This document shows positions 1 to 9,326 of a stretch of DNA of 64,000 nt, piece after piece. The notes under the pieces were generated by a model, which did not search any database, had not been told where the DNA came from, and saw only the letters and a list, made by a program, of their open reading frames with translations. The stretch's first letter is position 1. Each line of letters begins with the position of its first letter. Position numbers and translations under genes: made by a program. The DNA is from Paenibacillus sp. R14(2021) (GTDB lineage Bacteria > Bacillota > Bacilli > Paenibacillales > Paenibacillaceae), in contig NZ_CP080269.1 in NCBI RefSeq assembly GCF_019431355.1, positions 3,096,501 through 3,160,500 of the forward strand, in the 5' to 3' direction.

Positions 1-860
1 ATATGGCCGACCTGATCATCGAAAAAGATATGCGGTTTGAAAATATCCAGTACCCTCGCCTTGTCCACTCCGCCCAAGAAGAACGCCTCGTCCACGCGAA
101 GATCATATTGGCGAAGCGTCGTAATAACCCGTTCATGCGCAGGCGCATTGCGTGCGGTTGCAATCGCGATTCGGATCTTGGGCTTATAGCCAGGGTTGCT
201 ATGCATCTTCTGGCTCTCGCGCTTCTGGAGCTTGACGATTTCTTTAATGAATCGAATAAGCGGACCCCCGGGAAGCGGCTCGCCCGCATTGCGCTTCTCG
301 TGATCGTGGAAGGTATGCAGCGCCCCTGTCTGAAAAATGCTCTCGGCCGAATCATCGGCAATGATGCCGTCGAAGTCAAGCGCGATCCGCAGCTCCTCGT
401 CGTCCTCATCGTCGATATAATCCGTCGGATAGATGCACCCCGCGGGGTAACCGTACTCGACCGCTTCCTTCACGTCCGTCAAATTGCCGGATAGAAATAA
501 ACAGGCGTTGAAGGCATCCATGTATAGAAACGGATTGCTGCCGGCGACAAACACCGCGCGGCTGATCGGAAGACCGTAGTGCTCAATGGATTTGAACACG
601 CGCAGCCCCGTATCCGGGTCATTGCGGGATAGCAGCACGACCTCGACCGGCTGATCTTCGGACGAAGCGAAAATACGCAGCAGCCGCTTGATAAGCGGGA
701 AGGCGACACCCGTTCCTAGAATGCTGTTCTCATGCTGCCGCTGGAAGAGCCGGTACTCATCCTCGCCCTTCTCGCGGAAGACGGAATCCGACTCGGAGAG
801 ATCGAATAAGGCGCTCGATGCGACGGCGATTACAAATTTATTCTCGATGGGATAAGGCAT
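1..860 (-). CDS. Cytosolic 5'-nucleotidase family protein (partial)
   Basis: The start is ATG at 858-860, 13 bases after an AAAGGAG ribosome binding site. About 286 codons are visible before the gene runs off the left edge of the window, so the C-terminus is missing. The translation shows the features of the 5'-nucleotidase family PF06189: an N-terminal VIAVASSALFD segment (about residues 9-19), the GTGVAFPLIKRLL segment (about 48-60), an aspartate-rich RIALDFDGIIADDSAE motif in the middle (HAD-like nucleophile region) and an FFDDQ motif close to the visible end. The family dephosphorylates nucleoside monophosphates in the cytoplasm. The family call rests on recognition of these motifs, not on a search. 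No operon partner is visible; the next gene (RDD protein) lies 60 bases upstream on the same strand. Confidence 0.8.
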   Translation of the reverse strand, partial: MPYPIENKFVIAVASSALFDLSESDSVFREKGEDEYRLFQRQHENSILGTGVAFPLIKRLLRIFASSEDQPVEVVLLSRNDPDTGLRVFKSIEHYGLPISRAVFVAGSNPFLYMDAFNACLFLSGNLTDVKEAVEYGYPAGCIYPTDYIDDEDDEELRIALDFDGIIADDSAESIFQTGALHTFHDHEKRNAGEPLPGGPLIRFIKEIVKLQKRESQKMHSNPGYKPKIRIAIATARNAPAHERVITTLRQYDLRVDEAFFLGGVDKARVLDIFKPHIFFDDQVGH

Positions 861-920
861 TGGGGTTGGATAGCTCCTTTGGCTGGAATCTGGGACTTAC
901 GGTTCGATATGACACCTCGA

Positions 921-1514
921 TCACAAACGAAACGGCAAAATGCTGAAATCAATGACCCGCAGCACAATAAAGCCGACAATAAGCAGGAAACAAACGAACC
1001 TGCGAATCAGGCCATGATCCCCGTGAACGACGGTAAACCTATGCTTGTCCCAACGCGTCGTCCCTTCTGTTCGAAGCCGGTATTGCGCCCTGGACATGCA
1101 CAATAGCATAATAACCGGCATTTGCAGCCCCATCCCATAGTAGAGCATGCTTAAATTGCGCCGCCATGCTTCCTTGAATGTCAGCCTGCCCCCGCTCGCG
1201 CTGCGCACCACGACGCGAAAGACAGCTTTGCCCGCAGTTGTTCCAAGTCCAGCCATCAGCAGCGCGTCAATAACCGCATAGCAGAGCAACCACGCCAACG
1301 TCGTAAGCAGGAGCAAGCCGAGATTTCCTTTATAATCAAACCCAATAACAGCACTCGCTAGCAGCGAACCGATCATGAAAAACAAATAAATATCCATCAT
1401 GCGCGCCCAAAACCGCTGCCACGGCTTCACGGGATAGACCCGCTGCTGGACCGGGGGGTTTGCGATTCCCGGCTGTACGAATAAGACCTTCTCCTGCTCC
1501 GTTTGTCCGTTCAT
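921..1514 (-). CDS. RDD family membrane protein
   Basis: A 197-residue protein with an AGGAGG ribosome binding site four bases before ATG. After a hydrophilic N-terminus, the sequence WQRFWARMMDIYLF (about residues 32-45) carries the Arg-Asp-type signature that starts an RDD domain. Hydrophobic segments follow at about residues 40-58, 65-90, 128-140 and 170-190. RDD proteins are small multi-pass membrane proteins; some are proposed to act in ion transport, but the family has no general function. The last helix (about 170-190) is followed by only a few residues. It may be co-transcribed with the downstream 5'-nucleotidase. Its physiological role cannot be read from the sequence. Confidence 0.8.
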   Translation of the reverse strand: MNGQTEQEKVLFVQPGIANPPVQQRVYPVKPWQRFWARMMDIYLFFMIGSLLASAVIGFDYKGNLGLLLLTTLAWLLCYAVIDALLMAGLGTTAGKAVFRVVVRSASGGRLTFKEAWRRNLSMLYYGMGLQMPVIMLLCMSRAQYRLRTEGTTRWDKHRFTVVHGDHGLIRRFVCFLLIVGFIVLRVIDFSILPFRL

Positions 1515-1695
1515 AGAGCCTCCTTGTCAGCTGCTTGCTTTTGCATGTATTATACCAGTCATCCTTATATTCCCACATCCATTTTTTGTATCCGCCCCCC
1601 CACTCCCCCAGCCACATTAAGGCTTCCGCACAGGGACAACATGCTTTCAAGGCTCATAAACTATCAAGTAACCACTTCATTCATAGAAGGGAGCC

Positions 1696-2631
1696 GTGAA
1701 GAACTTGCAAGCGAGAAGCCCAAGTCACTTAAAGGTCATTGATGTTTCGCATCATCAGGGCACGATCGATTGGGAAAAGGTGCGTTCTGATGGTGTCGTG
1801 GGGACGTTGATCAAGGCAACGGAAGGAACGACCTATACGGATCCGAACATGGCCGTTAATGCGGATGGCGCGCTGAAAGCCGGGCTGCATATCGGCTTCT
1901 ATCATTATGCGCATCCGGAGAGGAACGACGCTCTGTCCGAAGCGGCACAGTTTGTCTCTGTCATTCAAGGCCGCAAATCCGAATTCCCCCATACGCTGGA
2001 TGTGGAGGGCGATGCAGCCAATGTACCGTCCTCGAAGCTGACAGATTGGTGCGTGCAATGGCTGAAGGAAGTCGAACGATTGACGGGACAGAAGACGATG
2101 ATTTATACGGGAGCCAGCTTCGCGAAGACCTACCTTGGGAAGAAGCTCGGTCAGTGGCCGCTCTGGGTCGCCCACTACGGCACGAATAAACCGATGGATA
2201 ACGGCATCTGGGACACCTGGTCGGTGTTTCAATATACGTCCAGCGGCAAGGTGAAGGGCATCGGAGGGAACGTCGATATCAACGCAATGGAGGAAGCCTT
2301 CTACAAGCAATATACCGCCCCTAAGATCGTGACTCCCTTGAGTGACACCGATACGATCAAGGTCGTCATCAACGATATGCTCGCCGCATATGGCCGCAAC
2401 GTGAACGGGTCCATCTACGCCCCGTTAAGACAGCTTGGTGATGCGCTCGGCGCGGCAATAACCTGGGATACCGCGACCCGAACGCCTTTCGTAAGCGGCA
2501 AAGTAATCACGAATTACATGCTCATCGACAGCGTTACCTATGTCAGTGTCAGAGCCACAGGCGAGTACCTTGGCGGTACCGTGACATGGGACAGCAAGAC
2601 GCAGAAGGTTTATATTTATTACAAGGCCTGA
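1696..2631 (+). CDS. GH25 lysozyme (N-acetylmuramidase) with copper-amine-oxidase-like tail
   Basis: The 311-residue protein starts with a GTG; a GAAGGGAG sequence sits only two bases before it, so a TTG nine bases later is a possible alternative start. Residues about 13-205 form a GH25 domain: VIDVSHHQG with the first catalytic Asp, LDVEGD with the acidic pair, YTGASF, and the terminal VDINAMEE motif. Residues about 215-311 match the copper amine oxidase N-terminal-like domain common in Paenibacillus surface proteins (two repeats around TWDTATRT and TWDSKTQKVYI). The enzyme should cleave the glycan of peptidoglycan. No signal peptide is visible, which is also typical of phage endolysins, but no other phage gene is nearby. 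Confidence 0.88.
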   Translation: MKNLQARSPSHLKVIDVSHHQGTIDWEKVRSDGVVGTLIKATEGTTYTDPNMAVNADGALKAGLHIGFYHYAHPERNDALSEAAQFVSVIQGRKSEFPHTLDVEGDAANVPSSKLTDWCVQWLKEVERLTGQKTMIYTGASFAKTYLGKKLGQWPLWVAHYGTNKPMDNGIWDTWSVFQYTSSGKVKGIGGNVDINAMEEAFYKQYTAPKIVTPLSDTDTIKVVINDMLAAYGRNVNGSIYAPLRQLGDALGAAITWDTATRTPFVSGKVITNYMLIDSVTYVSVRATGEYLGGTVTWDSKTQKVYIYYKA

Positions 2632-2764
2632 TTATGGAAATCTGCATGGCTGCCTTTAATAAAAACCGCAGTCCGTAAGATGGACACGTTGTTACCACGT
2701 GCCCCTCTTGCGGGTCATTTGCGCTGAATCTAGCGAAGCGAATGCGGCTGAATGTCCGCAGCAC

Positions 2765-2823
2765 AAAAACACGCCATCCCTTCTACGGTTTAACGGACTC
2801 CATAGAAAAGACGGCGTGTTTTT
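2765..2823 (-). terminator. Intrinsic terminator of the epoxide hydrolase gene
   Basis: Long hairpin with outer arms AAAACACGCC and GGCGTGTTTT, ending in T5 on the minus strand. Mismatches in the inner stem are A-C on the plus strand but become G-U pairs in the minus-strand RNA, so it should act on the minus strand. Confidence 0.75.
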
Positions 2824-2878
2824 CGTTTTTTGGGTCATCCCTGTTGTAATTCGCTTGTTCGAAAGTTCCTGCTTCCGG

Positions 2879-4213
2879 CTAGCGCAGCGACTGGAAGGCC
2901 ATGCGGAGTTCTTGGGCGAATAGCATCGGCTGCTCCCACGCCGCAAAGTGTCCGCCCTTGTTCACCTTGTGGTAATACATAAGCTTCGGATAGGCCTGCT
3001 TCGTCCAGCTCCGCGGCGCCTCGTACAGCTCGTCGGGGAAGACGCTGACGGCCACCGGAACTTTGACGCCCCTGACGGCGAAGAAGGGAGCGCCCTTGTT
3101 CTCCCAGTAGAGACGCGACGAGGAAACCCCCGTATTCGTCAGCCAGTAGAGCGTGATGTTGTCCAGCACATCGTCTCTCGAGAGGCCCCCGGGCTGCCCG
3201 GCAAATGCCTTCGAGATCAGCTTCAGGCTCTTCGCGTCATGATCAAGCATAAAGGCAGCGAGCCCGACGGGCGAATCCGCAAGCGCGGTCAGCGTCTGCG
3301 GCCGTGTCCCCATCATTTCGGCATAGCCGACGTGCTTGTACAAGAAAGCCAGTTCCTTCCACGCAGTCTTCTCGTCGGCCGTAAGGCCGGCAGGCATCGG
3401 CTCTCCATTATTGATCGCCTTATCGATCGATGCCGGTACCGCGCCGGGCATGTTGGTATGAATGCCGACCAGTCCCGCAGGGGCATGAGCGCCCATATGA
3501 TCCGTAATAATCGCGCCCCAATCGCCGCCCTGCGCCGCATACTTCGAATAGCCGAGGCGTTTCATCAGCACCGCCCAAGCGTTAGCGATATGGTCAGGGG
3601 TCCATCCGGTTGTAATCGGCTTACCCGAAAACCCGTAGCCCGGTATCGATGGAATAACCAGATCGAACGCGTCAGTCGCCTTCCCGCCATAGGCTGTGGG
3701 ATTCGTAAGCGGTCCAACGATCTTCATCTGCTCGGCGACCGAGCCCGGCCATCCATGCGTAACGAGGAGCGGCAATGCATTCGCGTGCTTCGAGCGAACG
3801 TGAATAAAATGAATATCCACGCCGTCGATATTGGTGGTGTACTGCGGCAGGGCGTTCAGCTTCGCCTCGAACTTGCGCCAATCGTAATCCGTCGCCCAAT
3901 AGCGCGCGAGCGCCTGAATCGTCGCAAGCGGTACGCCCTGCGATTGATCCGGGACCGTTTCCCGGTCCGGCCATCTCGTCGCCTTGATGCGATTGCGCAA
4001 GTCGGCGAGCTGCACGTCCGAAGCCGTGAAATGAAATGGACGGATCACGCTCTTGTCTGTAGACTTCACATCGATCGGCTGCTGATTTGTACTGAATTTG
4101 CGGAGATTGGCTTGCGGATTCTCACCGCTGCTATTGGCATTAGAGGCGCAGGCCGTCAATCCGAGGGACAAGGCCAGAACAACAGGCAAACAAAGCCGGT
4201 ATCTCATGCTCAT
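2879..4213 (-). CDS. Epoxide hydrolase (EHN + alpha/beta hydrolase), predicted lipoprotein
   Basis: A 444-residue protein. The N-terminus has a hydrophobic signal ending in the lipobox LTAC (Cys about 22), so it is predicted to be anchored outside the membrane, unusual for this enzyme family. Residues about 60-160 form the EHN domain (DLRNRIKATRWPD). The alpha/beta hydrolase fold follows with the oxyanion motif HGWPGS, the nucleophile elbow QGGDWGA (Asp nucleophile) and a C-terminal GGHFAAWEQP that supplies the catalytic His. The reaction would be hydrolysis of an epoxide to a diol through an ester intermediate. Two start codons lie three codons apart (4213 and 4207) with only a weak GGAG upstream. 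The gene appears monocistronic, with its own terminator 55 bases downstream. Confidence 0.85.
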   Translation of the reverse strand: MSMRYRLCLPVVLALSLGLTACASNANSSGENPQANLRKFSTNQQPIDVKSTDKSVIRPFHFTASDVQLADLRNRIKATRWPDRETVPDQSQGVPLATIQALARYWATDYDWRKFEAKLNALPQYTTNIDGVDIHFIHVRSKHANALPLLVTHGWPGSVAEQMKIVGPLTNPTAYGGKATDAFDLVIPSIPGYGFSGKPITTGWTPDHIANAWAVLMKRLGYSKYAAQGGDWGAIITDHMGAHAPAGLVGIHTNMPGAVPASIDKAINNGEPMPAGLTADEKTAWKELAFLYKHVGYAEMMGTRPQTLTALADSPVGLAAFMLDHDAKSLKLISKAFAGQPGGLSRDDVLDNITLYWLTNTGVSSSRLYWENKGAPFFAVRGVKVPVAVSVFPDELYEAPRSWTKQAYPKLMYYHKVNKGGHFAAWEQPMLFAQELRMAFQSLR

Positions 4214-4328
4214 AAGTTAGTCGTTACGCTCCAATCGGAATGGGTTTAAGGGTATTTTGCTTAGGGATACCTTTCCTCATAGGTTCCATCCGAAGTGCGT
4301 TTCTTATCCATCGCTATTCTTCTTACTT

Positions 4329-5294
4329 TCACCCGTACAGCACTTTGATCGCCCGTTCGATCGGTACTTCCTCGATCGCCATATCTACAATCACCGTGCT
4401 CGCGCTGCAATTCTGCAAAAACGCGTTCAGCGATACGACCGCGGTGTCGATCTCGAGCTTCACCTCATGGCTCGACTTCTGCTCCAAGAGCGCAACGCCC
4501 GGGCCGAGCGCATCCGCAAGCGGCGATGCCGCGACGAGGCGCACGATTTTCTTGTCGCCGAGCATTCCCTTGAGCGCGCCGATGCCGTCGTCGAATATAA
4601 TTTCGCCATGATTCACGACCATGACTCGCTTCGCCAGCTGCTCCACGTCGCCAAGGTCATGCGTCGTCAGCACGAACGTGACGCCCTGCTCGTTCATACG
4701 CTTGATGAAGGAGCGGATGTTTTCCTTCGCGATGACGTCGAGTCCGATCGTCGGCTCGTCTAGAAAAACAATCTCCGGCCGGTGCAGCATGGCCATGATG
4801 AACTCGCATTTCATCCGCTCGCCGAGTGACAGCTGGCGAGTTGGCTTGCGCATGACCGCGCCGACGTCCAGCAAATCCACGAGATCGTTCAAGGCAGTGC
4901 GGAAGTCGGCTTCCGTGAGCCCGTAGATCGCCTTGTTCATATGAAACGCATCCAGCGGCGGAATATCCCAGAGCAGCTGCGATTTCTGGCCGAAGACGGC
5001 GCCGATGCGGGCGACGTAGGATTTGCGCTGCTTCCACGGCACATAGCCGAGCACCCGGGCTTCGCCTGAGGTGGGGTGAAGAACGCCCGTCAGCATTTTG
5101 AGCGTGGTCGACTTTCCTGCGCCGTTCGGCCCGAGAAATCCGATCATTTCCCCCTGCTCCACCCGAAACGAGAGCCCTTTGACCGCTTCGACCTCCACCT
5201 CTTTGCGGTGAACGAGGCTCTTCACGGCATCGAGCAGCGTATGGCCGCGCTCGTAGGTCGTATACGTTTTGCGTAAATCGTTAACTTCGATCAT
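4329..5294 (-). CDS. ABC-2 type exporter ATP-binding protein (COG4586 type)
   Basis: A 321-residue ATPase starting at ATG 5292-5294, five bases downstream of the preceding permease stop. It has Walker A GPNGAGKST (about residues 60-68), the signature LSLGERMKCE, Walker B IVFLDEPTIGLD and switch LTTHD. The LSLGERM form of the signature and the length are typical of the COG4586 subfamily that pairs with two DUF990/ABC-2_2 permeases, which is what lies directly upstream. It should energise export of an unidentified substrate. It is the last gene of a five-gene minus-strand operon that begins with two beta-lactamase-fold hydrolases. Confidence 0.9.
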   Translation of the reverse strand: MIEVNDLRKTYTTYERGHTLLDAVKSLVHRKEVEVEAVKGLSFRVEQGEMIGFLGPNGAGKSTTLKMLTGVLHPTSGEARVLGYVPWKQRKSYVARIGAVFGQKSQLLWDIPPLDAFHMNKAIYGLTEADFRTALNDLVDLLDVGAVMRKPTRQLSLGERMKCEFIMAMLHRPEIVFLDEPTIGLDVIAKENIRSFIKRMNEQGVTFVLTTHDLGDVEQLAKRVMVVNHGEIIFDDGIGALKGMLGDKKIVRLVAASPLADALGPGVALLEQKSSHEVKLEIDTAVVSLNAFLQNCSASTVIVDMAIEEVPIERAIKVLYG

Positions 5295-5299
5295 CGTTG

Positions 5300-6082
5300 T
5301 CACCCGCCTGCACTGGAGTATTTGCGCAGCATGCCGTGCCAGAACAGCAGACCAGCCGCCAAGAAAACGACGCTGAACGCGATGGCGCCCGCAAGTCCGG
5401 CATTGGCTCGTCCCAGAAGCGTCGATGCCGGCAGGAATGCGATCATGGCGACCGGCAGCACATAGGTCAAGATCCATTGCAGCGGCTTCGCGTAGATCGT
5501 CCGCGGATACCGCCCGAATGCCGTGATCGAATCATGAATCTCGTATACCCGGCTGCTGCCGACCCAATGGAACAGCATGCCGGACATGAAGAGCGCCGAG
5601 GCGAACAGGATGCAGACCGACATGACCATGAGCATGATAAAGCCCAGCCACGCCGCAGCACCAGGCACATGCACGCCGGTCAGTGCGATGAGAAACAGCG
5701 CAAGCCCGCCGAGCAGCCGCCCGAGGCCGTCGATGGAGAATCCTGTCACCAGCGTCATGAACAGCGCCGACCGCGGCTTCAGCAGCAGCACGTCGAAGGT
5801 GCCGTCCTGCACCCGGTCCAGCGTGTTGTAGACCATGCCGAAGAAGAACGGGTAGGCTAGCCCTTTGGCCAGCATGAATACCGCTTGGATCAGCATCACT
5901 TCGCTGAGACTCCATCCGGGGAAGGAAGCACCCGACCGGTAGATCAGCAGCGTAATAAGCGGAAGCACCGTCTCGCCCAGCAGCGTCACCAGCATGCTGA
6001 AATAGAGGTCGCCGCGGTAGGCCAGCCGGCTGGCCACGACGGTTCGCATCACGGACAGGAAGGCAGCAATGGAGCCCCTCAT
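5300..6082 (-). CDS. ABC-2 family exporter permease (COG3694/4587 type), second subunit
   Basis: A 260-residue protein with about six hydrophobic segments. The ATG at 6080-6082 overlaps the stop of the upstream permease as ATGA, a sign of translational coupling. The sequence carries the loop characteristic of these permeases (FDVLLLKPRS, about residues 95-104), which is parallel to MTFLLRPMS in the upstream subunit. Together with the neighbouring permease and the LSLGERM-type ATPase it forms a complete exporter. The substrate is unknown. A longer reading frame runs upstream of this ATG inside the previous gene, but the overlap geometry and the start of the hydrophobic core support the start given here. 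Confidence 0.85.
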   Translation of the reverse strand: MRGSIAAFLSVMRTVVASRLAYRGDLYFSMLVTLLGETVLPLITLLIYRSGASFPGWSLSEVMLIQAVFMLAKGLAYPFFFGMVYNTLDRVQDGTFDVLLLKPRSALFMTLVTGFSIDGLGRLLGGLALFLIALTGVHVPGAAAWLGFIMLMVMSVCILFASALFMSGMLFHWVGSSRVYEIHDSITAFGRYPRTIYAKPLQWILTYVLPVAMIAFLPASTLLGRANAGLAGAIAFSVVFLAAGLLFWHGMLRKYSSAGG

Positions 6083-6885
6083 GCGCCCACCCCCGTGAAC
6101 CGCCGGATGCCGGCGCGCCAGATGAGTTCGGAGACGCCCCACATGACCGCGACGGCCAGTGCCTGCAGACCGACGATCGCCGGAATCGACATCGAATAGC
6201 CGGCCAGCTCGTAATCGCCCAGGAAGACGCGGACCGGCACGTAGGTCATAAACTGAAACGGCAGGAAGAGCAGCACATGCTGCACGGCATCTGGGAAGAA
6301 AGACAGCGGCACGAATACACCAGCGCACAAATCGCGAAGAATAAGGAAAATGCTTCGAATCCCGCCCGTATTCGTCAGCCAGAACGCCGTCATGCCGACG
6401 CAGTAATTGATGAAGAACACCATCATGAAACTGAGCAGTAACGACAGAATCGTCCAGAACAGCCGCTCTGGCACAAGCGAGATGCCGAACGCGAATCGGA
6501 ATATCAGATACACCGGAATGAACTCCAGCAGGAAACCAAGCGTGCGGTGGCCGACCTTCTGCGACAAGGCGAAATACCGGTGCGACATCGGTCGAAGCAG
6601 GAACGTCATGAATTTCCCCGTACGAATGAGCATCTGGAAGTTCCAGTCGGCAAAATCAAAGACGATATAAGTAATGATGGCTGCAATGCCGTAATAGCTC
6701 AGCATCTCCGTTATATGCATGCCGCCGATCGTATCCTGCGTCGCGAAGACCGCCTTCCAGATCGACAGCTGCACGAGAAAATAAACCGGTCCCACAAGCA
6801 AAGTAGCCAGCATATGCGAGCGGTACGCAGCCCATTCCTTGAAGGTGACGAACGCGACCGCCCGCAGGATCCGAAGTGCTTTCAT
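6079..6885 (-). CDS. ABC-2 family exporter permease, first subunit
   Basis: A 268-residue membrane protein. The chosen ATG (6883-6885) is preceded by GGGGGAGC seven bases away. Hydrophobic segments occur at about residues 20-45, 58-80, 110-135, 145-165, 175-200 and 230-255. The internal motif TFLLRPMSHRY is the permease loop seen in the DUF990/ABC-2_2 families. The gene lies 29 bases after the beta-lactamase-fold hydrolase and overlaps the second permease by four bases. The pair and the ATPase are sufficient for a heterodimeric exporter; no binding protein is present, in line with export rather than uptake. Confidence 0.85.
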   Translation of the reverse strand: MKALRILRAVAFVTFKEWAAYRSHMLATLLVGPVYFLVQLSIWKAVFATQDTIGGMHITEMLSYYGIAAIITYIVFDFADWNFQMLIRTGKFMTFLLRPMSHRYFALSQKVGHRTLGFLLEFIPVYLIFRFAFGISLVPERLFWTILSLLLSFMMVFFINYCVGMTAFWLTNTGGIRSIFLILRDLCAGVFVPLSFFPDAVQHVLLFLPFQFMTYVPVRVFLGDYELAGYSMSIPAIVGLQALAVAVMWGVSELIWRAGIRRFTGVGA

Positions 6886-6914
6886 GATGTTGCTCCCCCC
6901 GCCCTGCAGGACCG

Positions 6915-8111
6915 CTATTGCAGCCCGGACCAAATCATATTGCGCACGTTGATGATAGCTTCCGGCACCCAGCCTTCCGCCGTTGGCACGAAAATGACCG
7001 CGACGAACTGCTCGGCAGGATCGATCACAAGCATGCTCATGCCCGCGCCTTCATGCAAGAAAGCGGACGGGCCATGCAGATCGACCGGCGTCGGCACCGT
7101 GCAACTGAGACCGAAGTGATGATGCCGCTCTTCCGCACCCCAGTTGAAGCCGGGAATGCCCTGTGGAAACTGGTCGCGCTGCAGCAGCTCCACCGATTTG
7201 CGGCTCAGCATGCGCTTGCCGTCCAGCGTGCCCGTCATGAGCATCGTGCCGAAGCGGTTCAAATCCGCCAGCGTGGAGTACAGCCCTCCGCCGGCGCGCG
7301 GCGGCGAGATTTCGCGGTCACCGCCGCGCGTCAGCCGCGAAAGATCCCAGTCGTCGGTCACGGCGACTTCGTCCTGCAGTTCATCCGGCACCGCGAAGAA
7401 GGTCCGCTTCAAGCTGAGCGGCTCGATAATGGCGGTGCGCACGTAATCTTCGTAATGCATGCCGGATACGCGGGTGATAACTTCACCCAAAATGGCAAAC
7501 CCTGCCGAGGAGTAGCGCCATTCTTTACCCGGCTCCGATACGGGGTATGCCGCGAGAATGGATTTGATCCACTGCGATTTGCGGAACGCGGTCTCCTCCT
7601 CGGGCGAACGGTCCGGCTCGGAGCCGGGTCTGTCGTCGAACGTGAAGTCAATGTCCCACCAGCCCAGCATGTACGGCTCCAGATGGAAGCCGGGGTCGGG
7701 TACCAGACCCGATGTATGCGTCAGCAGATGATGGATCGTAATTCGCTCGTAGACGGGATGCTGAAATTCGGGCAGCCAATCCTTGACCGCCTGATGCAGG
7801 TAAAGCTTGCCTTCCTCCATCAGCTTCAGCAGGCTGACGAGCGTGAATAATTTCGTAATGGAAGCGACTCTGCGGATGGAATCAGGAAGCAGGCCTCCCG
7901 CTTCTTCATTGTGCCGAAGCTTGCCCGCCGCACCGATTGCGAATGCTTGTCCGTTCTTGGACAGCAGGTATGAGGCACCCTGCAGCTTTCCTTCCTTAAC
8001 TAGCTGCTGCAGGTAGACTTCCAGGCCTTCCAAAGCGGCCGTGCGATAACCGGCTTCCGCCGGGGTAAGCGCCGTTTCTGCGGTATGTATGCCAAGCAGA
8101 TTCAAATTCAT
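6915..8111 (-). CDS. Serine beta-lactamase-fold hydrolase, copy 2
   Basis: A 398-residue protein; ATG 8109-8111 follows GAAGGAAGG, so a longer in-frame start twelve codons upstream is less likely. The beta-lactamase/penicillin-binding fold is shown by the SxxK motif SITK (about residue 85), HLLTHTSGL, the second motif YSSAGF (Ser in place of the usual Asn) and HEGAG near the C-terminus. No signal peptide is visible, so it is expected in the cytoplasm. The family includes esterases, D-amino-acid peptidases and transacylases; the exact reaction cannot be told. It shares many blocks with the gene directly upstream (for example GKLQGASYL and RVSGM), indicating tandem duplication. Confidence 0.85.
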   Translation of the reverse strand: MNLNLLGIHTAETALTPAEAGYRTAALEGLEVYLQQLVKEGKLQGASYLLSKNGQAFAIGAAGKLRHNEEAGGLLPDSIRRVASITKLFTLVSLLKLMEEGKLYLHQAVKDWLPEFQHPVYERITIHHLLTHTSGLVPDPGFHLEPYMLGWWDIDFTFDDRPGSEPDRSPEEETAFRKSQWIKSILAAYPVSEPGKEWRYSSAGFAILGEVITRVSGMHYEDYVRTAIIEPLSLKRTFFAVPDELQDEVAVTDDWDLSRLTRGGDREISPPRAGGGLYSTLADLNRFGTMLMTGTLDGKRMLSRKSVELLQRDQFPQGIPGFNWGAEERHHHFGLSCTVPTPVDLHGPSAFLHEGAGMSMLVIDPAEQFVAVIFVPTAEGWVPEAIINVRNMIWSGLQ

Positions 8112-8159
8112 CCAACCTTCCTTCGTAGGGTAATGTGGCATTAACATTCAAGGCGGATC

Positions 8160-9326
8160 TTACTGCAGCGCGGACCAGATGATCGCGCGCGGGTTAATGA
8201 CGGCTTCCGGCAGCCAGCCTGCCTGATTGGGCACGAGATAGACGACGACGAGCTGCTCCGCCGGATCGATATAGAGGCCCGAATGACCGTAGCCCTCATG
8301 CGAGAACGTCCCCGGCGTGCAAATATCCTGATGATTCAGCGACCAGCCGAGCGCCATCTGGGTATCGGCCACATCGCCGCCCCAGCAGTTGTTCGGTACG
8401 CCGCGCAGCTGGTTGCGTACCATGGCCTCTACGGTGCGCCTGCCGAGCACGACTTCGCCCGTTCCCGGCGCTATGCCGCCATTTAACATCGTTTGGCCGA
8501 ATTTATGCAAATCCTCGAGCGTGGAGTAATAACCGTTTCCGCCTCTTGGCGGCAGCGTCGAAAGGTCGGCCGGCTTAACAATGCCTTGTTCTTCCCACGG
8601 CCCCGTGAAGCAGACTTCTGCCCGCAGATCCTCCGGAACGAGGAATGAGGAACGGCTCATGCCGATGGAATCCGCAATTCGCGTTTGTACATAGGCATCG
8701 AAGGACATGCCGGACACGCGGGCAATGACCTCGGACAGCAGCACGAACCCCGCGGAGCAGTAAGCCCAGCGCTCGCCCGGCTTCGCGCTGAGCGGGCCGC
8801 TGAGAATGATTTTGATCCAATCGGCGCTTTCCCAGGCATCTGCTTTCTCCTTCTTCTCCCTAACCCACCATTCGTACCAAGGCAGCGAATAAGGCTCGAC
8901 ATTGCTGCCGGGGTCCGCGCGCAGGCCGGAGGTATGCGTGAGCAAATGCCAGATCGTGATGGAGCGGTGCAGGTTGGTGTCAAATTCCGGAATAATGCCG
9001 GCAACCGGCTGCTGCAGATACAGTTTGCCCGCCTCGCACAGCTGCATGATGGCGACGGCAACGACGGCCTTCGTAATCGAATATACCTTGCGGACGGAAT
9101 CCGTCCTGAGCTCCGCGCTGTCCGCTTTGTACGTCAGCTTGCCCTGCGCTTTGTTGACGACGATCCGGCCGTAACGGCTGACAAGGTAGCTTGCGCCCTG
9201 CAGCTTGCCTGCTTCAATCAACCGTGCAAAATGTGCATCCAGCAGCTCCAGCCGCTGCGGATCCATGCCTGCCTCTTCGGGCTTCGCATCCACGCTTCCC
9301 TGCTGCAGCGTAAGTAAAGCTGTCAT
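8160..9326 (-). CDS. Serine beta-lactamase-fold hydrolase, copy 1
   Basis: A 388-residue protein; ATG 9324-9326 is preceded by GAGAGGACGTCAT, a good ribosome binding site. Motifs are SITK (about residue 88), HLLTHTSGL, YCSAGF and HEGYGHSG. No signal peptide is visible. It is a paralogue of the next gene and lies 48 bases from it, followed by the three-gene ABC-2 exporter, so all five genes probably form one transcript starting upstream of 9326. A linked hydrolase pair and exporter could make, trim or resist an exported acylated or peptide compound; that is inference only. Confidence 0.85.
   Translation of the reverse strand: MTALLTLQQGSVDAKPEEAGMDPQRLELLDAHFARLIEAGKLQGASYLVSRYGRIVVNKAQGKLTYKADSAELRTDSVRKVYSITKAVVAVAIMQLCEAGKLYLQQPVAGIIPEFDTNLHRSITIWHLLTHTSGLRADPGSNVEPYSLPWYEWWVREKKEKADAWESADWIKIILSGPLSAKPGERWAYCSAGFVLLSEVIARVSGMSFDAYVQTRIADSIGMSRSSFLVPEDLRAEVCFTGPWEEQGIVKPADLSTLPPRGGNGYYSTLEDLHKFGQTMLNGGIAPGTGEVVLGRRTVEAMVRNQLRGVPNNCWGGDVADTQMALGWSLNHQDICTPGTFSHEGYGHSGLYIDPAEQLVVVYLVPNQAGWLPEAVINPRAIIWSALQ

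Noticed and set aside
2948-4249. 433-codon plus-strand frame opposite the epoxide hydrolase.
   Set aside because: Arg/His-rich shadow of the real gene with no family motifs.
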